DNA of 48,719 nucleotides from Bacteroidota bacterium (GTDB lineage: Bacteria; Bacteroidota; Bacteroidia; Chitinophagales; Saprospiraceae). Below are positions 25,879-34,747 of the stretch, one piece after another; the stretch's first letter is position 1; each line of letters opens with the position of its first letter. The translations under genes and the position numbers were made by a program. The notes beneath the pieces were generated by a model. The model searched no databases and was not told where the DNA came from. It saw nothing but the letters and a program-made list of their open reading frames with translations. The stretch is taken from positions 1 to 48,719 of the forward strand of contig JAHEAQ010000026.1 in NCBI GenBank assembly GCA_024642705.1, read 5' to 3'.

Positions 25879-26151
25879 TCTCTTTATTTATGCATTTAAA
25901 TTGACCTCATTTTGGTAAAAAATCAATTATTTAACATAGTTTAACTTAAACTTTTTTAAAAATCTAAAGAACAAGAATGAAAAATTTATTCGAATATTAT
26001 ACTTCCAATTTATTGGGTCTAAAAGTGAATGCCGCTTCTCCAATATCTACAATTTATCCTTCCCACTTTTAATTTTAAAATCACTTTGTTTCAGAAATAT
26101 ATAATAATTCTATTAATTTAGTGTCTAATTCACACTGAACATCTTTTGAAT

Positions 26152-27642
26152 ATGAGCGATCGTCCTAAAATAAGAATTGTTAAGAAAGGTGATGTGACGC
26201 CACCTGAGAAAGTTATTGCACCAACTCCTCCTCCAGCAGCTCGCAATAGCTACAGAGAAGCAGAACCAGTTGTCGAAACAAAAAAGGCAGAAGTACTCAA
26301 AGAAGAAATTCCACAAGAAAATAAATCTCATCAAAATGCGCCTTTAGAACATTATGATGATTTTGCCAAACCATTTCCTTGGTTAAAAACTATTCTTATT
26401 TCAGTCGGAATTATTGCTTTATTATCAGTAGCCTATTTCTTCGTTGTGCCAATGTTTGGAAGTTCAGATAATGAAGAAGAAAATCCGATAGAAAATACTG
26501 ACAACATACCCACTAATTATGATGCCAATGGAGTTTACATAAAAGATTTACTTCCTAAAGGTTCTGAAAAATTAGAAGATATATTGGCAACAAATATGAC
26601 ATTAAGAGAATTATTGGAAAAAATTGGAATTCCAAAATCAGATGTCAACGCATTAGAAAATGAAGGCAATAAATATTCTATTCGCCGATTAAAGGCTGGA
26701 GATAAATATACCATTGCCCATGAAAAAGACAATCCTTCAGAAATTCTAATGGTAATGATAGAACCAAAAACCGAACCTTATTCATTCTACAAATTAGATG
26801 CAGCAGAAAGTTTGACAGTTGAAAAAATGGACAAACAAGTCGAAATAAGGGAAAATTATATCGCCGCTATTGTTGAAGGAACTTTGGGGCAAACATTTAT
26901 TGATAATAATTTAAATCTAAAATTGATTTCATCCATTGAAGAAGTTCTTGCTTGGACCATTGATCTTTTTGATGTTGGGGACGGGGATCGTTTTAAAGTT
27001 TTATATGATGAAGAGTTTGTAAATGGAAAATCTAATAAAATAGATAAAATCAAAGCCTTATATTTCGAAAAAGATGGAAAACCTTATTATGCATTCAATT
27101 ACAATGATGGTGAAAAAGGGTTTTATAGTGAATTTGGGCAATCGATGAAAAGAAGTTTTTTAACCACTCCTATTAAATATGGAGGAGTGATCACCTCTGG
27201 ATTCGGACTTAGGGTTCATCCAGTTACAGGTCACACGAAAGAACATTTGGGAACTGATTTTGCTGCTCCGGAAGGAACTCCAATTCAAGCAGTGGCTGAT
27301 GGTGTTATTATAATTGCCACGTTTACAGCTAATAATGGAAATTATATAAAAATAAAACACGATAAGACCTATACTACCCAATATTTACACATGCAAAAAT
27401 TTGCAGATGACATTCGTCAAGGTTCTTCTGTAAAGCAGGGTCAAATAATTGGCTATGTTGGGACAACTGGAATGTCTACAGGTCCACATGTATGTTATCG
27501 ATTTTGGAAAAATGAACAACAAGAAGATCCTTCTAAAGAAAATGCTAATTCTGGAAGTAGAATTGCGACCAAATTATTGCCAAGTTATAATGAATATATA
27601 GATCCTTTAAGATTAAGAATTAAAGAAATAAATTATTTCTAA
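26152..27642 (+). CDS. Membrane-anchored M23 (LytM) peptidase-like protein
   Basis: 496 residues from the ATG at 26152; a TTG two codons upstream is less likely. A cytosolic N-terminus (PKIRIVKKG, then Pro-rich) precedes a TM helix (78-99), a periplasmic LysM/OapA-like middle region with a KAGDKYTI strand, and a C-terminal M23 domain (about 343-460). Zinc-site residues H365 and D369 (HLGTDFAAPEG) and H413 (YLHM) are present. The last motif reads GPHVCYRFW, with Cys in place of the second His of HxH. M23 enzymes cut peptidoglycan cross-links; the substitution could weaken or alter activity. It lies between the payload genes and the eCIS operon and may help wall remodelling or release, or be a housekeeping gene. 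Confidence 0.85.
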   Translation: MSDRPKIRIVKKGDVTPPEKVIAPTPPPAARNSYREAEPVVETKKAEVLKEEIPQENKSHQNAPLEHYDDFAKPFPWLKTILISVGIIALLSVAYFFVVPMFGSSDNEEENPIENTDNIPTNYDANGVYIKDLLPKGSEKLEDILATNMTLRELLEKIGIPKSDVNALENEGNKYSIRRLKAGDKYTIAHEKDNPSEILMVMIEPKTEPYSFYKLDAAESLTVEKMDKQVEIRENYIAAIVEGTLGQTFIDNNLNLKLISSIEEVLAWTIDLFDVGDGDRFKVLYDEEFVNGKSNKIDKIKALYFEKDGKPYYAFNYNDGEKGFYSEFGQSMKRSFLTTPIKYGGVITSGFGLRVHPVTGHTKEHLGTDFAAPEGTPIQAVADGVIIIATFTANNGNYIKIKHDKTYTTQYLHMQKFADDIRQGSSVKQGQIIGYVGTTGMSTGPHVCYRFWKNEQQEDPSKENANSGSRIATKLLPSYNEYIDPLRLRIKEINYF

Positions 27643-27904
27643 ACCCTTTTAGGTGCTTTATTAAAAGAATTTTTTCTTTTTATTTTAGTTAAGGTTGATT
27701 GTGAACTATAATCTTTATAAATTGCTGTAGCGAATAAAGTATATGCATCATATTTTAACTTAGAAATGAAAATAAACCCCATTTATAATGTTAAAATAGA
27801 CCATATATAAAATTAAATGTTAGAAATTTACTTAATCAAAGCTTAAATTTATTACTTTAGAACCTAAGTAATCTATTTGCTTTTTTTATAACCAAAAAAC
27901 AATT
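27643..27904. other. Intergenic region upstream of the eCIS-associated operon
   Basis: 262 bp of AT-rich DNA with no credible ORF. An imperfect inverted repeat (ATTACTTTAG-AAC-CTAAGTAAT, one bulged base, 27851-27872) lies just upstream of the next gene and could be an operator or part of the leader. This is the largest gap before the long plus-strand gene run, so it probably holds that operon's main promoter. Confidence 0.4.
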
Positions 27905-29476
27905 TTGAAGACAATATTAAAATCAACGATTAAAGTTCGTGTGTTAAATCTATCGAGCACACTTATTTTGCTTTATTTACTTTTCACATGCAATGTCTCC
28001 ATTGCTGGCAATTTAGTAGAAATTGGATCTATTAAAGTTTCTAAAAGTTATCCTGCATCTTTCGTCCTGGATCTGGAGCGAAACGATATCGTAACGGTTA
28101 AATATACTTTGAATGGAGGAAATGCAGACCTTTCTGAATTATCAGTAATTGTGTATGATCTTAACCAACAAGAAGAAGTAAAAATAAATACTTTCAATCG
28201 ATCAGGCCGGGATTTCTTAGCCCCTTATGATGGTAAATACCGTGTCGATTTTATTTACAATGGAAAAGGAAGTGGAATTTTCAAGCAACGAAGTTTAGAT
28301 TTGGCACTTTCGCTAGATTTAGAAGGGTACGGTGGAATGAAAGAAGGCGAATCAAAGGAAGTTTTACATGCTACAAATTGCGTGATTGAAGAAACTGAAA
28401 GCAATGGTCTTAAATTAAAATATTTCTTAACCAAAGGCGACAAGATTACGATAAGTAGCCAAGATTCTAAAGCTGCCTTTCTTAAGCTTAAAGTTTTGCA
28501 ATTGGCTAAAGTTTACTCTGTTAGTGGCACTGTTGTTATTAATATACCTGCTGATGGTACTTATAGTTTCACTTTTTACCTTGAGGAAGCCGAAGATGGT
28601 TCGCTTTTTAATCTCAAAGATTTAATCTCAAAGAGTGATTACCTATTCAATGATTTGAGTATTTACATAGAAAAAGCCATTGATTTTGCTGCTCTGAACA
28701 AAGCTAACAGCCAAAATTCTAATACCAACGCCACTCCAAATGCAAATTCAGACGACTTGTTCAATAATTCTGACAATTCAGATGCTGGAGAAGCTGGAAA
28801 TGGACTTGGCTTTGATCTTGAAAAATTACTTGCTAATGGAAATAAAAGCAGCGAGGAGAGCCAAAAACTTATGATAGAGGCTATTAATGCTATGCAAGAA
28901 AGTCTGAACAAAAAAAATGTGCGAATTGAAATTACTTCCATTCCTGGAGAAATATCCATGAAATTAGAACCTGAATTTAATTTTTCGAACAATGAGCACA
29001 GAAAATGTGAATTGATTAAACTTCAGCCAACCGACTTTAATATTTGGTTTTATTGGGTTGGTGTAGGAGAAGGTGCAGAAAAAGCATACGAAGAGCACAA
29101 TTCCGAAATTACCAATATTTATAAAAAATCGCTTGCTGATGCTGCTGCTGAACATATTTATGGAAAATTTGGAAATCCAAGCATGGGTCGAAAGAACCCA
29201 AGCTTTCCAGATGAACAAAAATATGGACAGTATTTATTCGAAGATGCAGAATATGCAGTAGTTGATTTTAACAATAGAATTAAGTTCTTGGCTGGTGAAA
29301 GATATCAAAAAATGAACCAACCCACGAAAAGAACTTCTTACATTACTTCCGACAACGGAATAAGTGGCAGATCTGAATCGGATATTTTTTTCTGTGCATG
29401 CAATAATAACAAAGCTACTCCAGTGAAAATTTTGTTTAAGTTTTTTTCTATTCAACCTGACGAATTCGAATACTAA
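27905..29476 (+). CDS. Secreted beta-rich protein of unknown function at head of eCIS operon
   Basis: 523 residues if the TTG at 27905 is the start; no ATG lies near, and the TTG directly precedes a clear signal peptide (residues about 16-35, ending SIAGN). Two similar beta-sandwich-like segments (about 38-125 and 155-225) contain a charged strand followed by APYDGKYRVDF or PADGTYSFTF, reminiscent of GOLD-type domains. An Asn/Asp-rich linker (about 270-300) leads to a C-terminal domain of mixed structure. It lies 6 bp before the pseudo-GH18 gene, so the two are probably cotranscribed and coupled. It may be an envelope component that couples the injection particle to the cell. No family recognised. 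Confidence 0.6.
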   Translation: MKTILKSTIKVRVLNLSSTLILLYLLFTCNVSIAGNLVEIGSIKVSKSYPASFVLDLERNDIVTVKYTLNGGNADLSELSVIVYDLNQQEEVKINTFNRSGRDFLAPYDGKYRVDFIYNGKGSGIFKQRSLDLALSLDLEGYGGMKEGESKEVLHATNCVIEETESNGLKLKYFLTKGDKITISSQDSKAAFLKLKVLQLAKVYSVSGTVVINIPADGTYSFTFYLEEAEDGSLFNLKDLISKSDYLFNDLSIYIEKAIDFAALNKANSQNSNTNATPNANSDDLFNNSDNSDAGEAGNGLGFDLEKLLANGNKSSEESQKLMIEAINAMQESLNKKNVRIEITSIPGEISMKLEPEFNFSNNEHRKCELIKLQPTDFNIWFYWVGVGEGAEKAYEEHNSEITNIYKKSLADAAAEHIYGKFGNPSMGRKNPSFPDEQKYGQYLFEDAEYAVVDFNNRIKFLAGERYQKMNQPTKRTSYITSDNGISGRSESDIFFCACNNNKATPVKILFKFFSIQPDEFEY

Positions 29477-29482
29477 AAGAAT

Positions 29483-31069
29483 ATGAAATATCTAAATATT
29501 TTATTCCTAGCATTTACCATTGCATTTACTGTGGTTCCAACCCAGCAGGTTGAAGCACAAACAGTAATGGATCGAATTTCTAAGCGTTTTTTCAAAAAGA
29601 ATAAACTAAAGAAATACGGCAAAAGATTAACAAGAACTGGTGGAACACCATTAGAAGAAATGGCTCTTGAACCACAATATGAAGTGGTAGGTTTTGAACC
29701 ATCCTGGATGATTGCATCTGGTGAATTTGAAAACCATTATTTTAATCTATTGTCCACCTTAGTAATAGGTGAATACGATATAAATCCAACTACAGGAGCC
29801 ACAAGAAATAGAGAAAGTCTTAGAATTCATTTAGATAAAAAATTAAGAGATAAAACTGCAAAAGAAGAATTTAATATTATTCAAGCAGCTGATTACCACA
29901 ACTCAAAAATCAACTTTCTATTACAGTTGACATATTATGGGGACTATGGTAGAGAAGCAAACCAGAGAGCATATGTCTCTGATTTGATTAAAAATGATGA
30001 TGTCCATAGAACTCTCAAAGACAGCTTACAAGCATATTTTTTAGAAATTGATGAAAAATACGGCATAATTGAAGATCGTCAAGGCATACTTTTAGATTTT
30101 CAAATTGACAATATTGCTTATAATGAAGATTTTGTTGATTTTATCAAATATTTAAGAGCTGAACTTGGGGATTCTCGTCTGATTTATATGAAGATTCCTT
30201 CCAAAGTTAGAAAAGATGCTTTGATACCAGTAAGCATCATTCAATCTTTAGAACCTTATATAGACAGATTTATCGTTCAAGCTTATGGCTTTGAAAAATT
30301 TTCAAAGCCCAATTATTCGCCAATGGCAGTTTTCGACAAAACAACCTCCTATTCGGTTGATGGAACATTGACTAATTATATGTTGCCTGGATATGAAGAT
30401 GTAATAAGAGAAAAATTTATCTTCGAAATACCATATTATGGTGTTATATTTAAAAGAGACGAAAACAATAATTATTTTTTAAAAGAAGGAAGTCCATATA
30501 TAACTATTGATAATTTTAACAGAGATGTCAAAGGCCGTTCTGGAGCATTAAAATACAAGAATGGAAATACTATGGCTTATTATCTCGAAGGAGATTCCCT
30601 AGCTTACCTGGTGGAAGATTCCACTTCTTTAGTTTCAAAGTATAAATACTTAGTTGATACATTAGAACTAAATGGGTTTGCAATCAATGCGCTTGGATAT
30701 TATTCTAAACCAGATGAAAAAAGAGCTGAACAATGGGCCGGAATTGCTGACAATTTTGGGGAAGAAAGAGAAAAATTGGGTTGGATTATAGCTTATTACC
30801 TTGCAGCTTTTTTACCCATAGGATTTGTGTTTTCAGTTATGAGATATTGGGAAGTGCGAAATGCGTTGGCAAAATTTAATAACTATTGGACAAGATTTAG
30901 AGTATTTTTCTTACTGTCCCTTCTGGTTTTCGTTGTGTGTACCGGCGTTGGAGGTGCAAGAATATTATTATTGATTCTTGGTTTGATAATTATGGCCGCG
31001 TTCCTAATTTATATTGTTATTAAGAAATTAATTATGCGTTCTAAAAAATATGTAAACATTGTAAAATAA
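29483..31069 (+). CDS. Membrane-anchored GH18-like (chitinase-fold) protein, probably catalytically inactive
   Basis: 528 residues from ATG. A signal peptide (1-25) precedes a TIM-barrel-like region (about 65-415) that follows the GH18 strand order: VVGFEPSWM, YFNLLSTLVIGEYDINPTTG, INFLLQLTYYG, GILLDFQIDN, DRFIVQAYGF. The GH18 catalytic signature DxxDxDxE is degenerate; at the usual acid/base Glu the segment GILLDFQ has Gln207. Two or three TM helices follow (about 428-450 and 472-515), ending in a basic tail. The barrel should face the periplasm and may bind glycan or peptidoglycan without cleaving it. It sits 6 bp after the secreted protein gene and 6 bp before the two-TM gene, leading into the eCIS structural genes. 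Confidence 0.7.
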   Translation: MKYLNILFLAFTIAFTVVPTQQVEAQTVMDRISKRFFKKNKLKKYGKRLTRTGGTPLEEMALEPQYEVVGFEPSWMIASGEFENHYFNLLSTLVIGEYDINPTTGATRNRESLRIHLDKKLRDKTAKEEFNIIQAADYHNSKINFLLQLTYYGDYGREANQRAYVSDLIKNDDVHRTLKDSLQAYFLEIDEKYGIIEDRQGILLDFQIDNIAYNEDFVDFIKYLRAELGDSRLIYMKIPSKVRKDALIPVSIIQSLEPYIDRFIVQAYGFEKFSKPNYSPMAVFDKTTSYSVDGTLTNYMLPGYEDVIREKFIFEIPYYGVIFKRDENNNYFLKEGSPYITIDNFNRDVKGRSGALKYKNGNTMAYYLEGDSLAYLVEDSTSLVSKYKYLVDTLELNGFAINALGYYSKPDEKRAEQWAGIADNFGEEREKLGWIIAYYLAAFLPIGFVFSVMRYWEVRNALAKFNNYWTRFRVFFLLSLLVFVVCTGVGGARILLLILGLIIMAAFLIYIVIKKLIMRSKKYVNIVK

Positions 31070-31075
31070 TTGCCC

Positions 31076-31363
31076 ATGAAAAAAATGTTAGCGAACATTG
31101 TTCCTCATATTGTTCCTGAACTAAAATTGTTCTTTTTTAAAATTTTACCTCTTGGAATATTGCTTTCTTTATTTTTTATTTTGTCAGAGGCTCAATATAT
31201 TATTCGAAACGAAATCAAGCTTGTTTTATATGGAATTTTATTGGGCGTGGGAGGAATTTATCTAATGAGAATTACTGCTTACGTTATCAAAAGAATCTTG
31301 ACCCAAATACCATATATTATTCCTGATATATTTTATGACGAATCAAAAACCAATAATCAATGA
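31076..31363 (+). CDS. Small two-TM membrane protein
   Basis: 95 residues from the ATG at 31076, preferred over a TTG two codons earlier. Two TM helices (about 18-37 and 45-65) with a short charged loop are followed by a polar C-terminus. The gene starts 6 bp after the pseudo-GH18 gene and overlaps the DUF4255 tail-terminator gene by 4 bp (ATGA). Size and topology resemble holins, but the position immediately before a tail-terminator gene would also suit a membrane anchor for the particle. No family recognised. Confidence 0.65.
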   Translation: MKKMLANIVPHIVPELKLFFFKILPLGILLSLFFILSEAQYIIRNEIKLVLYGILLGVGGIYLMRITAYVIKRILTQIPYIIPDIFYDESKTNNQ

Positions 31364-31881
31364 TCCACGAAGTAATTCCTATTATAGCTGATGAATTAAA
31401 TGATTATCTGAACACCAAATTTGACACTAGCGAAGATCCCGTCATATTATCGAATATTTTGTCTCAAGATGGCTCTATAGCTGTCAGAGAAGAGAATAAG
31501 ATCATTGTTTCACTCATAAATGTTGAACGAGATGGATCAAATCCATATGGAAGTGGAGGGCCTGGTGTGGGTGATATGCCAATTCATGTAAACCTGTATG
31601 TACTTTTCTCAGCATATTTTACAAATTATTTTGAATCTCTCAAGTTTTTATCTGGAGTAATTGGCTTTTTTCAAGCCAATCCAAGTTTTGTAATTGATGG
31701 AGATATGGTTCTTGCAGAACTTCATAACGTGGATTTCAGAGAAATGAGTAATATTTGGGCTGGTTTAGGAGCCAAATACATGCCAAGCGTTTTGTTTCGA
31801 TTTAGAACAATAAGCATGGCTGATGATAGAATAAATGATGAAGTACCACCAGTTTCTGGATCAATAATAGACGACTACTAA
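31360..31881 (+). CDS. DUF4255 tail terminator (Pvc16/Afp16-like)
   Basis: 173 residues from ATG. MIHEVIPIIADELNDYLN at the start, the ILSNILSQDGS segment, the INVERDGS segment and NLYVLFSAYFTNYFESLKFL are typical of DUF4255 proteins, which cap the distal end of the contractile tail and fix its length. Length agrees with the family. Its start overlaps the two-TM gene by 4 bp. In Afp/PVC clusters the equivalent gene is last; here it precedes the sheath and tube genes. Confidence 0.88.
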   Translation: MIHEVIPIIADELNDYLNTKFDTSEDPVILSNILSQDGSIAVREENKIIVSLINVERDGSNPYGSGGPGVGDMPIHVNLYVLFSAYFTNYFESLKFLSGVIGFFQANPSFVIDGDMVLAELHNVDFREMSNIWAGLGAKYMPSVLFRFRTISMADDRINDEVPPVSGSIIDDY

Positions 31882-31882
31882 T

Positions 31883-32947
31883 ATGTATCAAAGAGTTAAT
31901 CTCGGTTTTAAGTGGGATAAGTTAATATCGATAAAGTGTCAGAACAACTTTTACCGTGATGGTCAGGGAAGAGATTTTGAATTTATGCCCACCAATAAGA
32001 CTCAAATCATAATGAAGAATTATAATCTATTCTTCAAACAAGAAAGCAATGGGTTTTCTCTTTTTTGTAATACTGAAAGATTCAAAAAAATCTTAGATAT
32101 CAAAAAAAGTCCAGACCAAAAATTGATCTTTCTTATCAAAAATAAAAACAATTATTTATTGAATTATACAGATTTGTCGTTTTCTGACAATAATAAAATG
32201 TATTATTTTAATAATTTAAAAACTTTAAAAAACGGCTCAAACGTCCTGATACACGACAAAGAGTACGTTAATGAAACTCAAGCTTTAAGAATTTATAATA
32301 AATATCAGAGCATAAGACTTGACAATTTCATTAAAAGTACCAAACTTGTAGACGCAAGACAAAAAGATTTGAAAAATGACTTATGGCTTCAAGAAGTTGA
32401 AGAAAATCAAATGGTCAAATTACAAAATCTTTCTGAAGGTAAATATTCAATCCTGAATGGTAAATCTTCAGAATCTTTTTATGTCATCGATTATATGAAA
32501 GAACCAATGTGGGGCATTATGGATTTATTCCTTAATGATCTTCCGAAAGAAAATAATTTTTTCTTGAATGGTGAAATCGATCTTAAAGAATACATTATTA
32601 ACCTAAATGCTCGAAAAACATTCTGGAAATATTTTATTCTTTCTGAGAACAAAACAATCGAATTGAAATTAGAGGATGTTAAAGTGAACTATAATGGAAA
32701 AGATATAGATTTCACCAAACCGATAAAAGTAACACTTTCTAATGGAGAAACTGCATTCGCTATTGAATCTAAAGAATCAATAGAACTTAAAGAAGTGGTG
32801 AATGTTTCTGACAAGCTTGAAATGAAAATAAAAAACAATTCTAAGTGGTTAAGTAAAACTGTTAAGATTCCAAAACCTAAGATAAAATCCGTGAAACCGG
32901 ACAGGGAATCAAATAAAATATACTCCACCACTTATATTTATTTATAA
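31883..32947 (+). CDS. Unknown eCIS cluster protein between tail terminator and sheath
   Basis: 354 residues from ATG, 1 bp after the terminator gene. No signal peptide or TM helix is seen. The composition is Asn/Lys/Ile-rich. The middle part (about 120-260) is more helical. The C-terminal 90 residues look beta-rich with a LEDVKVNYNGKDIDF strand pair and end in a basic VKIPKPKIKSVKPDRES tail. The tight spacing makes it part of the structural operon. A cap adaptor or tail-terminal accessory protein is a reasonable guess from position alone; no homologous family is recognised. Confidence 0.6.
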   Translation: MYQRVNLGFKWDKLISIKCQNNFYRDGQGRDFEFMPTNKTQIIMKNYNLFFKQESNGFSLFCNTERFKKILDIKKSPDQKLIFLIKNKNNYLLNYTDLSFSDNNKMYYFNNLKTLKNGSNVLIHDKEYVNETQALRIYNKYQSIRLDNFIKSTKLVDARQKDLKNDLWLQEVEENQMVKLQNLSEGKYSILNGKSSESFYVIDYMKEPMWGIMDLFLNDLPKENNFFLNGEIDLKEYIINLNARKTFWKYFILSENKTIELKLEDVKVNYNGKDIDFTKPIKVTLSNGETAFAIESKESIELKEVVNVSDKLEMKIKNNSKWLSKTVKIPKPKIKSVKPDRESNKIYSTTYIYL

Positions 32948-32979
32948 CAATTTTATTTACTTAATCAAATAATCGTACT

Positions 32980-34680
32980 ATGGCAAGATTAGCAACCCCG
33001 GGTGTTTACGTTCGAGAAAATAATGCCTTCAGTAGTTCTGTAGTTGAAGCTCCGTCGGCAATTCCGGCTTTTATCGGCTACACAGCTAAAGCTGAAAGAG
33101 GACATGAATCTCTATTGAACACTCCGACAAGGATTGACTCTTTTAAAGAATTTATCAACTACTTTGGTAAAGGTCCAAAAATTTCTTTCAGCATTAAAGC
33201 TAAAGATCACAAAGAATATTCTTTGAAATTAGACGCTGAAAGCAATTTCCACTTATTTAATAGCTTAAGATTGTTCTACTCTAATGGAGGAGGCGCATGT
33301 TATATAGTTTCTGTAGGTAATTACCAAAGCGGAGCTAAATTAAAAAATTTACAAGAAGGATTAGAGAACTTAGTAGCAGAACAAGAACCTAGCTTAGTGG
33401 TGGTTCCTGATGCAGTAAATCTTGAGTCTAAAGAATGTTTTGAACTTTACAGAGATGTATTAACTCATTGCGGAAAAGAAACAAGAGATCGTTTTGCAAT
33501 TTTTGATATTCCTGGTGGAGATCAAGCAAGATCTTATGATGATAAAGATCCTATTTTAATGTTCAGAGATGGTATTGGACACCAAAATTTAGCTTACGGT
33601 GCTTCTTACTATCCTTGGTTGAATACAACAGTTGTTTCTGGAAGTGATTTAAGCTTCAAGAACATTAGCAATGTGAACGAATTAGTTAAAATATTAACTA
33701 AAGAAGCGGAATATAGATATTTAGGAGGTCCACAGGAAAAAGCATCTTCTTCCTCTTCTTCCTCATCTTCTTCAAAATCTTCTAAAAGTTCAACTACTGC
33801 TTCTAGCACAAGTTCAACTTCAACAACTAGCAGTGCTTCTTCTAAATCTACACCAGCTCCGGCTGTAAAAACAGTAGATAGCAGATCTCAAATGAAATTT
33901 AATGAGGTTAAAGCAGAAATTGAAAGACTAAAAAGCGATTCAGGCAGTGGTCAAGTTCTTGATCAAAACCTAAAAGCTATTAGCCCTACTTATAATGCTA
34001 TCCTTAAAGAAATTAGAGATAAAGCTAACATCATGCCTACTTGCGGAGCAATTGCTGGTATATATGCTAATGTTGATAACAACATCGGTGTGCACAAAGC
34101 TCCTGCTAATATTGGTCTAAATTCTGTTCTTTCTCCTTCAGTTAATATTACTGGAGCAATTCAAGAAGATCTTAATTTACCTATCAATGGTAAAGCAGTT
34201 AACGCTATCAGAAGCTTTATCGGCAAAGGTGTTCTCGTTTGGGGTGCAAGAACTTTAGACGGTAACAGCCAAGATTGGAAATATATCAACGTAAGAAGAA
34301 CAATCTTAATGATTGAGCAGTCCGTTAAATCTGCAGTTGAAAATTATATTTTCGAACCTAACACTCCTCAAACTTGGATGAGAGTTAGAATAGCTATTGA
34401 AAACTTCCTTACTTCTATGTGGAAAAGAGGTGCTCTTATGGGTATTTCTCCTGCTGAAGCTTATGAAGTTGCAATTGGACTTGGAGATACAATGACTCCT
34501 GAAGATATTTTGGATGGTGTTATGAGAATTTCGGTTTTCTTATCTGTTGCAAGACCTGCTGAATTTATTGAAATTACCTTCGAACAAAGAATGCAAGAAC
34601 CAGTTGACGAAAGTGCTGAGGAAGGCGAAGAAGAAGGTGAAGGAGAAGAAGGAGGCGATGATGCTGCAGCTGAAGAATAA
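32980..34680 (+). CDS. Contractile tail sheath protein (Pvc2-4-like)
   Basis: 566 residues from ATG. The N-terminus ATPGVYVRENNAFSSSVV and the SAIPAFIGYTAKAERG segment are the classic sheath opening, and the C-terminal half has the conserved TLDGNSQDWKYINVRRTILM, WMRVRIAIENFLTSMWKRGA and MTPEDILDGVMRISVFL strands and helices that link neighbouring subunits. A Ser/Thr-rich low-complexity insertion (254-296) interrupts the middle domain, and the chain ends in an acidic tail (about 546-566). Only one sheath gene is present, whereas Afp/PVC clusters carry three. The sheath contracts to drive the tube through the target envelope. Confidence 0.95.
   Translation: MARLATPGVYVRENNAFSSSVVEAPSAIPAFIGYTAKAERGHESLLNTPTRIDSFKEFINYFGKGPKISFSIKAKDHKEYSLKLDAESNFHLFNSLRLFYSNGGGACYIVSVGNYQSGAKLKNLQEGLENLVAEQEPSLVVVPDAVNLESKECFELYRDVLTHCGKETRDRFAIFDIPGGDQARSYDDKDPILMFRDGIGHQNLAYGASYYPWLNTTVVSGSDLSFKNISNVNELVKILTKEAEYRYLGGPQEKASSSSSSSSSSKSSKSSTTASSTSSTSTTSSASSKSTPAPAVKTVDSRSQMKFNEVKAEIERLKSDSGSGQVLDQNLKAISPTYNAILKEIRDKANIMPTCGAIAGIYANVDNNIGVHKAPANIGLNSVLSPSVNITGAIQEDLNLPINGKAVNAIRSFIGKGVLVWGARTLDGNSQDWKYINVRRTILMIEQSVKSAVENYIFEPNTPQTWMRVRIAIENFLTSMWKRGALMGISPAEAYEVAIGLGDTMTPEDILDGVMRISVFLSVARPAEFIEITFEQRMQEPVDESAEEGEEEGEGEEGGDDAAAEE
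33739..33867 (+). repeat. Ser/Thr-rich low-complexity segment in sheath gene
   Basis: About 43 codons encode mostly Ser and Thr with few Lys and Ala, including a run of ten Ser codons. It falls between the conserved N-terminal and C-terminal sheath regions, probably in a surface loop of the outer domain. The near-repetitive TCT/TCA/AGC/ACT codons suggest slippage-prone, length-variable DNA. Confidence 0.8.
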
Positions 34681-34747
34681 TCTTTAGCGTTCGCAAGAAC
34701 TTTTATCTAATTTATTATTAATTAAAAAAAATCTAAAAACATAAATT

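Noticed and set aside
25977-26072. 31-codon ORF upstream of the M23 gene
   Set aside because: Short, no family likeness and spaced 80 bp from the next gene; chance ORF in AT-rich DNA is more likely.
34681-34747. Possible hairpin GTTC-GCAA-GAAC after the sheath gene as a terminator
   Set aside because: Only a 4-bp stem; too weak for an intrinsic terminator, though a small RNA-stabilising loop is possible.
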